Of a stretch of 64,000 nucleotides of DNA, positions 38,301 to 51,760 are shown piece by piece. The notes below the pieces were generated by a model that did not search any database, had not been told where the DNA came from, and saw nothing but the letters and a program-made list of their open reading frames with translations. Within the stretch, counting starts at the first letter, position 1. Each line of letters starts with the position of its first letter. The position numbers and the translations under genes are program-made. The stretch is taken from positions 55,747,747 through 55,811,746 of the forward strand of contig CM075765.1 of NCBI GenBank assembly GCA_037974665.1, in the 5' to 3' direction. This stretch comes from Ehretia macrophylla (lineage: Eukaryota > Streptophyta > Magnoliopsida > Boraginales > Ehretiaceae).

Positions 38301-41300
38301 CATCCATCATCAATCAATAATCATATTATCATCATAATAACGTCAATAACCAATTTAACAAGACATAACTAGGTTAGATGACAAAGTAGGCCATCTAACC
38401 GAACATGCATTACACACACAATCGAACCCTAATTTACCCATCAACAACTCATAATTCAATCACTCAACCCACACCCAAATCAACTAAGGCTCAATTCAAT
38501 AATTTAAAGAAAGACAACCTAAACTTCAAATAATCATATCTTACATTCTACTAATCCAAACAACTCCAAATCAGTTTCTATCAATCACCCATTCAATCAT
38601 CTACATTAGCCCCCTCGGAACCCAACCAAAACACATCCAAATCATGCCCAATAACCCTAAAACCCTAAGGTGTCAAGGCTAAATTTTCCAGATTTTCACC
38701 CAAACATCATAATCGAAAATTCGGCATTACAACAGCGCTAACATGTAATTATCAAGTATTTAGAAATCGACGACAATCGATTTCGATCATCACAACTTAA
38801 TTTAATCAACTTTGAATAGGTTAATCAAATTTAAATACCCGAAAAATAAAAATTATGCTACAACCGATAAAAACTCGTAGTATTACAACTAAATGATCCC
38901 TAGCATGCAAGAAGCAATAATCTAACATCATATTTGAATTTAACGGTTCAATTTTCATTTATACGCAAAAATGCAAAAGAAAACTTTTGAGATCTATAAT
39001 TTTTCTCTCACCTTTGATGCAAACTAAGGCTAGAAATGGGTAGAATGGATGCCCAACAATCAATTTCAAGCTTTGAATCACTCAATTCGGCTTTGAAATG
39101 CAAAATCTATGAGAAAAATGCTTTGAAAATGCCTTCATCTTTCTCCTCCAAGGAGCCACAGTTTTGTGTGTGTTTTTGGGGTGTTTTTGTGCTTTGTGAG
39201 TGTGTGTTGGTGGTATAAGCTTGTTGGCCAACCATTTAAATGAAAGTCAAAGTTGAAACTTAGCATTTTTTTGTGTTTTCTTGACTTTAAATGCATTTTC
39301 TTGATCACCAAAGTTCAAAACAATTATTCAACACCCAAGTTAGCTCAAGTAGGTTATTTTTAGGTGACAAGAATTTTTACAATCAAACACTTTCACCCGA
39401 GTCGGCTTAAAACTCGATTTTCGCAAAAGTCGGTGTAAAAACCCTAATAAATTCCTAAGCCGATTTTAAAACCGTTTTAATCAAACACAGGTCTATTCAA
39501 GTCCGTGGTCTAGGACTTGAAGGGTTAAAAAGACCAGTTTCAAAATTTTAGCGGACGTGTTTTGAAAACACTATTCACTAAAAATTGATGATAAAATTTC
39601 TGATCCCGTTTTTGATAAAAATTTCATGAATGCACATTTAGCACGTATTAGGAGTATTGACATCAAAATTATAACATTCTAGGTCATATAGCACATAAAC
39701 AAGTCAAATGCACGCAAAACGAGATAAAACACGTAAATCAGGTTAAAGCAGAAAAGTGGGGTTTCACACTAGCTTTTCAAATCACTTCAATAACCTAGTA
39801 AAACTTATATTACATTCTTTTAACATTAAATACTTACAATACATGAAAGCATACATCTTTGCCACTTCGACAACTCAATCCACATAGGTACGCAAGACAA
39901 CTCTTCAAGCACGAACTTGCACATAATCACGAACTTTCCAGCTAACATGGCTTTTCCTGAAATGTGGTGGTGAGGAGTGAGTATACACAACACATATACT
40001 CAGTGAGGGCGAGACAAATATCGAATTGGAGAGAAAGAAAGTCGTGCAATGCAAGTAAGACAGATAAGCAATATAACTGGTAGGTAAACAATCAAGACAA
40101 ACAATCAATATTATAAACAATTACTGAAAGCATTAACACAACCATTCAAAGCTATACCACACTCTGAAGGCTATGGTTCACTCATACGAGCAATGTACCA
40201 TTTCACGAGCGATACATCAATCTCGAGCTTGATGTTGACAACGATGACAATAAGCGCGCAACCACCTTATAACTCCAGTTTGGAATACCCCGGGAGTAAC
40301 CATCAATTCTACGACCCAAATCTCCCTGGGAGGCAACCCAAGCGAGAAAAGGGAATAGGACACGGAGCTAGAGCAACCAACAATGGCAACCCGAGGCTAC
40401 CCAGAGAGGCCCATCACTCATGCGCCTGACACTATGCAATGCAAGACACGATACAAGGCGATAAACGAGCGATAACACAACAATACAGATTAGAGGCGAT
40501 AAACGAGATATCAAACATGTACAATCAATACTAGCATCCAACTAACTTTTCAAGTATAACTATCATTAATAGCCATGATAACACCAATTAAGCAAGTAAC
40601 GGCAGTTCAACCACGAAAACAAGAAATATTACTATTCAATCTTTAACTTCTAAAAGCAATTACGAGCGAACGAGCTACAGGGTCAGGAAACCGATGTCAC
40701 TGCATTCACTCAAGCACTAAAAGGCACATTTCTATGTCACTAAACCTCACTTTCCCAACCGAAGTCCGAAAGTCCACCTACTGCGTTTGAACTATAGCTA
40801 TGCTAACCGGTCACTCAATCAATGCCACAACAGCGCCAAAAGTGCTTCCATGCCCTCAATTACAAAACCCTCAACTCAATTCGAGCACGGTCAACTTTTG
40901 GTCAAACGGCCCCTTTACGTTTCTTTGTCTAATTTCTAATTTTAACAAAGGCCTATCCATTTTTATCGCACATTTTATCTTTCTATCACTAATGGCACTT
41001 ATCCAAATCAAGCAATCGCAATTCAGATCGAAATCCGAAATTCTAGGGTTTACTATTCATAATTCACTATTTATTATTTTTCCCAATTTCAAATACGCAG
41101 TTTCAACCGTCAAAATTGCTAAATAACTATCAAGCAATGCTCTACGAACCCTAAAGAATCATTTCTAATCAATTTCAAGCATTATAACGCATTAAATATC
41201 AAATCTAAAAATTTGTATCAAAAATAAAATTTCATTTAATAAGCACAAAAGTGTGAAAACCCTCACAGAGATTGAAGACCAAGACCCGCAAGGACCCGAG

Positions 41301-42197
41301 CCACGACCCCCGAGCAATTCCACGCGCAATTGTAGAAGAAAATGCAAGAAAAATCCTTTCTTTTTCTCCCTATGACCATTCGGCCATGGCAAGGGACATG
41401 GATGGCATTTTGCAAAATGTTTTTATTGATTTTTGCCTTGTTTTACTATTTAAAAGATGACAAGGGCATTTTAGTCATTTGTAAAATCAAACTTTAGTTA
41501 AAATTGGTCAATTAAGCTTATTTTGATGCCATTAAATCTAATTCAAGTTAAAATAATACAATTAAATGAAAAACAACTAAAACTAGTTAAATTAAACTAA
41601 AAACATTTTTCACTAAGTTCGAAGAATATTTCTCTAACTCTCATTTTTGAAATATTGCTATCGAACAGTCAATAATCGATCGCTAATAAGGTGATGAGCA
41701 GTAATATAAAACTTTAATTTTTTGAAAAGTAGAATAGTAGAATAGTTTAAAATTCACTCCGCCTCAGAGTTGCTTTCCTTATTTATTTGAAAACCGAGTG
41801 ATTTTAATACAAGACAACTAAAACCGATTATTAAAATAATCAAAACAATCAAAATAATCAATATTCATTTAAAAATAATTGTTTTAACTATTTCTAGAAT
41901 ATTTTAAAGAATTAGGAAGTTAATGCCAAAATACGAATGAACAAGTAAATATAAACATGTAATCAAGTGCAATTAAATATTAACATTTAAGATGGCACTT
42001 AATTAAATACAAGAGAATAAATTCAATTACTATAATTAATAGAAATAGATAATAGTCTTTTAATTATTCAATATACAATTACTAAATGCTTCCAAGAGAA
42101 ATATTAAAATAGTGCATATTGGTTGATTTAACTAATTAAACATTTAATTAAATGCAGTCAAATGCTATTAAATGCATGCTGGGTTCGGGTTATCACA
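32351..42197 (-). mobile_element. Second non-autonomous family A element, no visible target duplication
   Basis: The LTRs are 32351-35185 (2835 bp) and 36928-37338 plus 39774-42197 (also 2835 bp), with TGTAACACCCC and GGTTATCACA ends. They form a subfamily distinct from the 15-30 kb copy: the first about 1.1 kb is similar, the rest differs and lacks the 20-bp repeats. The interior, 35186-36927, is 1.74 kb with the same primer site, leader block and polypurine tract on the reverse strand, and no gag-pol. The five bases left (TAGGG) and right (CATGG) do not match. Confidence 0.88.
37339..39768 (-). mobile_element. Solo LTR of family B inside the right LTR
   Basis: A 2430-bp sequence whose reverse complement matches the family B LTR end to end (TGTGAAACCCC...GGGGCATGACA), but clearly more diverged than the pair at 16-24 kb. 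The target duplication CTAGC is at 37334-37338 and 39769-39773, and the intact site AAGCTAGCTTTTCAAATC is kept in the left LTR near 32755. Solo LTRs arise by recombination between the two LTRs of a full element. Confidence 0.92.
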
Positions 42198-42300
42198 CAT
42201 GGTCAGGGCCTTTCTCGTTGGGCGAGCGCATCCGATTCTAAAGTCATTTCCTAAACCATTTCCCATTCAGTTGCTGAAAGATAGAGATAAGGCTTTCTAA
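42198..42300 (+). other. nad4L-atp4 spacer, right half (atp4 leader)
   Basis: Mitochondrial-type sequence leading into the atp4 start at 42301. Confidence 0.65.
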
Positions 42301-42798
42301 ATGAGATTGAGTTCCACAAATATGCAGACTAGAAAGATGCTATTTGCTGCTATTCTATCTATTTGTGCATCAAGTTCGAAGAAGATCTCAATGTATAATG
42401 AAGAAATGATAGTAGCTCGTTGTTTTATACGCTTTATCATATTCAGTCGGAAGAGTTTAGGTAATACTTTCAAAGTGACTCTCAACGGGAGAATCTAGGC
42501 TATTCAGGAAGAATCACAGCAATTCCTCAATCCTAACGAAGTAGTTCCTCCGGAATCCAATGAACAACAATGATTACTTAGGATCAGCTTGTGAATTTGT
42601 GGCACCGTAGTAGAATTATTACCAATGGCACGCTGTATGCCTAAGTGCGAAAAGACAGTGCAAGCTTTGTTATGCCGAAACCTAAATGTTAAGTCAGCAA
42701 CATTTCCAAATGCCACTTCTTCCCATCGCATCCATCTTCTGGACGATCTAGTCATAGGTTTTCACTTCTCAATGAGTGAAAGATTTGTCCCCATGTAA
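42301..42798 (+). pseudogene. atp4: atp4 pseudogene (ATP synthase Fo peripheral-stalk subunit b; orf25)
   Basis: Begins MRLSSTNMQTRKMLFAAIL and continues through SSSKKISMYNEEMIVA and IFSRKSLGNTFKVT, the plant mitochondrial atp4 signature. Later ICGTVVE, CEKTVQALLCRNLNVKSAT and an FVPM end are in the same frame. The frame is 165 codons to TAA, interrupted by only three stops: TAG 42496-42498, TGA 42571-42573 and TGA 42592-42594. Each is one C-to-T change from a Gln or Arg codon expected there. It is somewhat shorter than functional plant atp4 proteins, which are near 190-200 residues. The protein would anchor F1 to Fo in the inner membrane. Confidence 0.93.
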
Positions 42799-42999
42799 CG
42801 TTGAAGGCTTCTATAGTAGAACTCATTTGAGAGGGCTTGGCGGTCTTAAGAATGGTTCGGGTGGTGGGTTCTCTTAAGAATAAAGAAGGCGAATAGAATC
42901 TAATTCATGTTCATGCTAACAGAGAAGCAGATCCAATACCAAGACGACTTCTTTCTCAAGAAGTGCAGCAAGTACTTGAGGATTTTTAGGATATCATGC
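42799..42999. other. NUMT spacer after atp4
   Basis: Mitochondrial-type spacer; no feature seen. Confidence 0.5.
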
Positions 43000-44260
43000 C
43001 CCACAAGTTAGTTGTTAAGTGCCCCCTAGGAGGGCAGTCTATCACAAGATCGTGTTCGGGCCTGGAGCGCCCCTTAACTTACTTAGACTGGGGCTGGGTT
43101 TAGCGAATGGCCTCCCCAACTAGCATCTATTAGTCCTGGGGCTCAGTTGAGCTCATGAAAGAATTTAAGGAACTCATTGAGGCTTATTTCTATTCTAGCT
43201 GAACATGCAGTTTTTCCCTATCTTGCTGGGAAAAAGGTTGGGGAGCCCCTGTTTTATTCCAGAAAAAGCGGTAGCCTTTGCATTGATTATCGAGCGCTCA
43301 ACAAGGTAACCTAATCATCAAGAACAAGTATCCACTTTGATTGCAGACTTCTTCGCCCTAATCAATAAGCGTAAGATACTTCTAGAAGTTGGATCTTGGG
43401 TCGGGCTACTATCAGGTGCGTATCATGGAAGGAGACGAGCCAAAGACGACCTGTGTGACAAGCAAGCAACCTTACTAATAAAGAGGCGTTTGATAATTTT
43501 TTTGTTATGCGTTTGGACTCACCAATGCCTTTGCCACATTCTGCACCCTCCACAATGAGCTATTCCACCTGTACTTAGATGACTGGTGGTATGCTTTGAT
43601 CGTGGGCTATAGTCATTCATTAAACAACCACGTTAGCCACCTCCGGACCGTTAGAAGAATCACCTCTATGTAAATAAAGAGAAATGCTCCTTTGGATAGA
43701 CGAAGATCCTTTTCCTAGGGCATTGGACGGGCATCAGAGCCATCGAGGAGTGGCAAACATCTCCTACCAAGGTGAGTGAGCTAAGATCCTTTTTAGGGCT
43801 CATGAACTATATTCCCAAAGATTAATCATAAGTAACTCGAAGAGGCCTGCTCAACTTAAAAACCTCTTAAAGAAGGACGTATAGACCGATCATGGCACTG
43901 CACTTTTAGAAAGAGTGTTAAAGCGCTTTTAAGGACCTAAAGCAGGTAGTGATTGATGACTCCATATTGCAGTTGCCAGATTATACTAAGCCATTTGAAG
44001 TACACACGAATGCGTCAGACTATGCCATAGGTGGTGTGATAGTACAATAAGGTGACCCTATCACATATGAGAGCCGAAAGCTCAATGAGACCGAGAGGCG
44101 CGGTCCAAGATAAGGAGATGACAGCAATAGTGCACTACTTGAAAACGTGGGGGCAGGTCATAATTCGTAACAGATAATGTGGCGACGAGTGACTTCCTGA
44201 ACCAGAAGAAATTCACGCCAAAACAGGGATGAAATTCAATTTTTGTCTTATTGTAGGTCG
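43000..44260 (+). pseudogene. Ty3/gypsy pol fossil (RT to RNase H)
   Basis: Conserved blocks in the right order but several frames: an N-terminal RT block with GAPVLFQKKSGS and CIDYRALNKV (43250-43310), FGLTNAFATF (about 43515), the catalytic YLDD at 43572-43583, ELRSFLGLMNY (about 43780), and the RNase H-type block KPFEVHTNASDYAIGG (about 43990) with SRKLNETER. The expected HTDAS reads HTNAS, so a catalytic Asp is lost. Many stops and frameshifts. Gypsy fragments are common in angiosperm mitochondrial DNA, so it may have come with the NUMT; a direct nuclear insertion is also possible. Confidence 0.85.
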
Positions 44261-45658
44261 GTCATCTGTTCAATCTGGAATTCCATCTATTGTTTAATTT
44301 CTTGCACCAGTTTAAGTTCCTTTGTTCAAATCAATATCTATGTCAGGCTTCCCTTTCTAAAGAAGTTTTTATCTATTGCGAGTAGTTCCTCCAGCCGCTG
44401 ACTCTCTTTTTAGCAGTGACGAAAATGAATCTGGGTCTTGATCGTGAGAAGAAGTCAATACAAGCTCTGGGAATCAGTCAAATTGAGTCGTCCAGCCCTA
44501 CTATAAAATTCCACAAGATTTGTTAATGATTCCCACTCTACTAAATCTTCCTGAAAAAGGATTGTGAAAGCCCTGTCTCCTATTGGTAGAGAAGCAAAAT
44601 CGGAATCAAAATTTGAATTTTGACCATGCCTTAGATCGAAATACAAAACATAGTCATTTACTACATGAGCACCTTGTTGGAGAAGATGCAGATCTTGAGC
44701 TACTAAGCTCAACGGATTCTTCCCACAAATTGTCAACATCAATGACGGCTTCCTTGAACTTCGGGGTAGATAAAACTTGCCTGACCGAAGAAATGTGCAG
44801 AGGGCGACCATTCGTATTGGTAACTCTTAGCTTCTTCTTCTTCCTCTTCCCAGCAATATAGGGCAATTCATCCCCTATTCCACTAGTTCTGATGCGTACT
44901 GCGCAAAAAGATTCCTCTGATCACCTTCTTATTTATATTATAGCCTGCGCTCCTCTTATTAGTCGGGCTGTCCATTCCTCCTTATTTATATTATAGCCTG
45001 CGCTCCTCTCATTAGTCGGGCTGTCCATTCCTCCTTCTTCCATTCGCCTTTGCTCCGGCGTCTTCAACTTTGCTGCTTCTTGCTACCAAATCCGAGTGCG
45101 CTTTTGAGGTATTCTGTTTGAGGCAAAGACAAATCCCTCATACTGTATACGGTTGAGCTAGCTTGGTTGGTACATCAAGCATATCGGTATATTATCTGTT
45201 TAGTTTGGTACACATATCTATCAATGTCAATCAAGTAATAGAATTCATTCCCACTGTCTAAGGAAAACGTGAAGAATTACCATTTTATAAGCTTGTAAGG
45301 TCCGAATAAAGGGAAAAATAGGGCTATAAGTAGGCCGTTTGCTATTGCTATAAGGCTGCTCGTCTTTCTATGGCTTGGCTTTGCTATTGCTCCTATGTAG
45401 TGGTCGACCTAAAAAGTAGTATTCCTGCCATACCAGAATGCCTATTATCTAGTGCCAGAAGCAAGCAAGATGAGGTCGCTCTGCTTCGTAGACAAGGCTC
45501 GTTCTGTACTTTACTTACGAGCTCATGTAGTACTTGCCTATATCTCTAAAGGGGCTTATGCACTCCACTCGCTGTCTCCTCAACGAGCGTTAGAGCGAGT
45601 GAAGCCTTTAATTTAGTGGTTTCCCCCCTTTTCCCTCACCCTACTCTTTTATTTCCGC
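44261..45658. other. NUMT spacer between the gypsy fossil and cox2
   Basis: No gene recognised. A reverse frame at 44455-44811 and its neighbour 44654-44866 have protein-like composition (Ser-, Leu- and Glu-rich) but no motif I know. A tandem repeat inside is listed separately. Confidence 0.45.
44931..45036. repeat. Two-copy 53-bp tandem repeat
   Basis: 44931-44983 and 44984-45036 differ at one base (CTTATT versus CTCATT). Each unit starts ATTTATATTATAGCCTGCGC. Confidence 0.95.
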
Positions 45659-45741
45659 TTAAGCTTCCCTGGTTTGGGGGATTAATTGATTGGATACCCG
45701 AGAACCATAATCTTTCCTAGGAACAGCTTCTACGACGATAG

Positions 45742-47111
45742 ATAGGGGTCAGTTTGTTTGGCATCTATGCCCCTTGCCCTCCAAACAGTATGGGAGCCTT
45801 TTAGCTCGTACTGCTCACACTCCTAGATCTTCAGGCGCCTCTTCCACCATAGTGTAAGCCGGGAGCTGCTTCAAAAAGCGAGGCCTATTTCAAAATTTGC
45901 TTTCAACAAATGTCAATAACACCACAAAAAAAGTAAACTATGGTTGCCCACTGATCTGGGCATAGGTGAAATCTAGTCCCTTCGTTTTGCGCTAGGCTTG
46001 GAAACCATAAGTCAGGCCCCTTTCGCCTCTCGGCAGTGAGAAAGTGAGCAGCAAGCTGAAAAAACTAAGTCCCTTTTTAATAATAATATGGTAAGGTTCA
46101 TAGCTCCAACCTATCGAAGGGGAAAGACAAAACTAGCTGATGGAAGGGCTTCATAGCCTTACCTTTTTCCTTTTTTAAAATGAGAGTTTTTTCTTATTAT
46201 TCTTAAATTTTATTATTTTTTTAATATAAGAATAAGCTAAGAGGGCTCAGAATCGTAAGAATTGAAAAGTCCTCCATTGAATTGAATAGGGTGAAAAAGA
46301 CAGGTTCGAAAATAGCCGAATTAGCAGGAGGAAGGGCAGCCCCATCCTGAAACAAAAGTGTACATATATAAAAACGAGACTGGATATAGCCTTTACTTGA
46401 TAGAGCTCCTTCCCATCTATCTTGACTGGGAGGAGGGTTAGTAGTCTCTGTCGTTACAGGTCCTTCTCTTTCTGTTGAGACAACCTCTTTTTAGTTTTTG
46501 TTTGTTTCATCGCGGCATGAAATCATAAAGAAGCTGGAATAACTCTGAAAGAGAGTGGCACCTAGTGAGAGTGTGTCTTGTCTTTGTAGAGGAACAGTAC
46601 GATCTTGGACTAGCCCCTTCATATGACCTAGAAAGAAAAAGAAGTCTATGCTACTATAAGGCCTTTAAACTCCTCCCTAAGGACACTCTTGCATTGCCCA
46701 TGGGGACGGGGTAGCCCCAACTTCCATAGGTCCTTGGTTTGACCTCCTAATGAGAATTGAGGTCCTTGAGCAGGGCGTCTCTTCCCTAAGACTTGCTTGC
46801 TTTGTATGGAGTGCCTCGTGGTTCCTTGAGTGCCAGCTGTAGAGGGGAATGCCATCAACTAGGGCGCTATTGGCCACTAACCACTTGCTCTCTGGCTGCT
46901 CGAGCTCCGCGTTTCAAGTTCGTTATCCTAACCGTCTCCTCTACTCCACTGGGTGCCTGGCCCCTTCTTCTATCTTATCTACAGCCTTGCTCCTTGGCTC
47001 CATATTGCTCTAGCCGCCTGCTGTAATAGCTTGCTTCTGGGTGGCTCACACCCTGGGCGGTACGGCTGAGCCAGAGTGGGCTCAGTAGTCATCCTATGTT
47101 TTCGGGCGCAT
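45742..47111 (-). other. cox2 intron 2 (group II, i691 position)
   Basis: 1370 bp. The 5' end reads ATGCG where GTGCG is normal (one G-to-A change); the 3' end is ..AT, the allowed AY. The 34-nt domain V lies at 45783-45816. No maturase frame is seen. Confidence 0.85.
45783..45816 (-). ncRNA. Domain V of cox2 intron 2
   Basis: Exactly 34 nt, reading GAGCAGTACG...CATACTGTTT with a TAAA-type loop. This is the catalytic hairpin of group II introns, about 40 nt before the 3' splice site. Confidence 0.8.
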
Positions 47112-47337
47112 GCATAAAGGCATGATTAGTTCCACAAATCTCACTGCACTGACCATAGTAAACTTCTTCTCGTTGTACCGAAATAGAGTTCTAATTTAAC
47201 CGACCAGGTACAACATCACATTTGACACCTAAGGAAGGTACAACCCAACTATGAAGTACATCAGTAGATGTTAGAATAATACGTAAATGCGTTTTGGCTG
47301 GTACAACCACTCTATTGTCTACTTCTAATAAATGTTA

Positions 47338-48915
<1,578 letters not shown>

Positions 48916-49298
48916 TCCAATACCATTGATGTCCAATAGCTTTGATAGTATTGGCTGGATCTACTATTACCTCGTCCATTTAGTATAACAGAGCAAATTA
49001 TGGTATAACAATGAACATCCGGATAATACTTGGAAACATGGTCTGAAGAATCTCAATAGTAGTTCCATGAACAATCCTTTACGGGAATGTATTTTTTTTT
49101 ATAGTGGAAATGCCATATAGCGCGAACCAAGATCCATGATACGAAAACCAAAATTAGAATGAGGAAGAAAAAGATATCGTGATGTAAGTCTATTATTCTT
49201 TGCATCATAGGTGTTGCTGCATCTTGAGATCCTAATTTCCATGGTTCCACTGTATCACAAGGAGCAATTGTGAGGAATAGCCATTCCAGAATAATCAT

Positions 49299-50839
49299 TT
49301 CGTTTGGTTCATGCTTTGACTGCTTTACTCCCCCGAAAAAAAAAAGAGACTTGTTCTTGCTCTCCCAATTCAGGAAGACATAAATTGCCGGTTGGGTTGG
49401 TTCGACCAAGAAAGGCATGTGAGTCTTTGGGCATTGCTTGGGCCGAGTTAAGTAAAGACTGGCTACCTAGCAAGAAAACAGATGTGCGTTAGCGCAACGG
49501 CTTTCGCGCCCCTTGGTTGTTCCCCCACTGTACACTTTATATATATATATGTCTTCATTATCGGCTACATACTATCAGAGATAGAGCAATGGGAGGTTCA
49601 GTCTTACTGTGCACCACACTCAATTCAATGATCAAGCAATACGAATCTCTTTCTCTTTCTATATGAAATTTCAGGGTCGATAGTTAGCTGCGCAACAACC
49701 AATGCATCTAACAGAAAAAAGAAATCCCAGATAAAGTCCATGTGCCCTTGTGATTAGACGAAGAGATTACTCCATCATGCACACCAAACCCCGGGTTTAG
49801 GCTCCATCTTCTAGATACGTAACCTCTGAGATAGAAGGAAGATCTGTGTCACACTAGGAATCAACCACCACTAATCGGAGAAAGAAGTGTATGACTGCCA
49901 GCCACAATAGAACCAGTCTCCAAGAAAGGAAAGAAGAAAATGCGAGGGACTAACCAATCGGCAGGAACTCCTGAGATTGAGAGATTCATAGGGAAGGATG
50001 ACAAAGAAGGGCTAAGCATGAAAAATGATAGAAGTTAAGAAGCGGAAAGAGAAGCCTAATTTCCCTTTTTCACTAGAGTATGGACCCAAGTTTATCAGAG
50101 GACTCATCTGACTTTTAAGTGAAGGCCAAGGCCAGTTCACAGTAATGAATGGTGGTATCGGTCGGGGCAAGCACAACCCTCGTCCCTGCCTTTTTGTTTG
50201 AATCACTGACAGTTCGGGCAGGCCCGTAGGACTGGAATTCTAAAAAGAAGGAATGCCTAGATTTTCCTATTCTAGTGTAGGTTCTTGGTAGGTATAAATC
50301 GCTTAGCTTTGACTTGGCTTGGCCTACTCCTTGACCCTTCCTTCTACCCGTAAAGAGAGATGGAGTTAGGCCTTTGTATGACAGATTGATTAATAGTAGG
50401 ATCAATCATGTTTAGTTTCATTCAGGATTGACATGCCCCAGGTTTGAAGAATTTGATGACAGGCCTTCGCTGCACAAGATCTCGGAATTGGTCGATTCGA
50501 AATCGGCTGGATTGGAGGGATCCGAAGCTACAAGGATCTTCAACGAGTTCGAAACTCTTTTTATTCCAGGCGGCCGACCCAATTCTATGGAATTAGCTAA
50601 AAGTCAAGCTTGTCAACGGTACATCTTATATGAAGCAGTACTGTAGCCTTACAAGCTGCTTGAATGGGTAGCAGACTTTCTATCTATGCCGAGTTTTGAT
50701 GCCCGACACAAAGCCTCCTACTCTTCCCCTTCCGGAAAGACACCCTCTGCCACCTAGTCTATTTGTCTTTGCTTCCTAAAGTGAGATGGACAGACTGAGA
50801 CCATCGTTGGTTGACTTAGCTTGATATCTTTCCGACGGT
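49299..50839. other. NUMT spacer upstream of cox2
   Basis: The cox2 5' region, including a repeat at 49394-49467, then spacer. A frame at 50428-50646 (72 codons, starting MTCPRFEEFDD) looks like genuine protein but I do not recognise it; it ends just before the first mitovirus-like fragment. A short (TA)n tract lies near 49538-49551. Confidence 0.5.
49394..49467. repeat. Dispersed repeat, copy next to cox2
   Basis: GACCAAGAAAGGCATG, GAGTCTTTGGGCATTGCTT and AAGACTGGCTA recur in the same order at 55319-55410. It lies about 100 bp upstream of the cox2 start, so the other copy may be a fragment of a duplicated cox2 leader. Confidence 0.8.
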
Positions 50840-51760
50840 TTGCTCTTGTTCAAAACTAGGTCTATCTATATCTTTACCTTAGTCCCTATTTTTGAGACTA
50901 GCGGGGCTGAGTTTGCTAAGAGATTTAGGTGTAAACACTTGACTAAGGATTTCTCTCCTGTGTTAGTGCGAAACCTATCCAACTCCCATCATCTACCAGG
51001 TATCTTTTCCATCATTCATATCTATAATGTGAAGAGGTTCACGCAGACTTTTTCGAATACATGGACTTGGATTTAGAGTTCTCTCGCATCTCAACCCCTC
51101 CTGATCGCATTGAGTTTTACGGCTCGTGGCGGTCGGGTTAAAGAGTAGGGTTCCCTTTGACTTATGGCTTGGTCGATTGCGCGCCTCTATCGCCTTACCT
51201 TTGAGGTATCTTGTTAGAGATGCTTAGAGAGGCTTTTAAGCCTAAAGAATTGAAGGTAGCGCCTCTTCACTTATATGAATCTGAGGATTGAAGATGCTCG
51301 ACCGATAGGTAGAGGTCTTTGAGGTACTATAGGAGATTACCGTGGTTAAGGCGTGGATGTCCCAGTGGCTTCGTTAGTTCCTATGGTACTCTATTTACCG
51401 TAGCCTTGTATCCAGGTGTCTCTTTCGAGGACTTCTTTAAAGCTCCCATCGTAACAATGCACTTTCCCGTGCGTCGTGAGGATCCACATTTGATCCGTTT
51501 TGGTATCATGTGAAAACTCTATGATGAGGTTGCTAGGCATGGAGTTGACTATAGGCCTCCAGTATTGGAGTCTGTTAGTCTTCTTCACCCAATAGTCCTT
51601 CTCGGAGGAGTCTCCGGTACAGATTTCCTTGCTTCATTTGCTTTTAACCCGATGAGAAGTCCAGTATTGACTGCCGTCCTTTGAGCTATTAGTGACCTTT
51701 GTGAGAGAAATTCATTTTTGCTAACAACTGAAGTGAAGGTTAGCAACCTTTAGTACCGTA
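50840..51760 (+). pseudogene. Mitovirus-like RdRp fossil, copy A (C-terminal part)
   Basis: A frame at 50840-51076 contains GAEFAKRF, then LTKDFSPV and NSHHLPG, which belong to the region downstream of the catalytic GDD in RNA polymerases of plant and fungal mitoviruses. Further along, 51319-51513 carries SFEDFFKAPIV and DPHLIRFGIM, and the next reading block has KLYDEVARHG. The fragment is split over several frames with many stops. Mitoviruses replicate in mitochondria, and RdRp fossils of this kind are known in angiosperm mitochondrial genomes. No part before the GDD motif was found in this copy. It cannot encode a polymerase. Confidence 0.8.

Noticed and set aside
42504..42755. Reverse-strand 83-codon frame
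   Set aside because: Antisense shadow of the atp4 pseudogene.
46646..46877. Two overlapping reverse frames
   Set aside because: They lie inside cox2 intron 2 and have no maturase or other motif.
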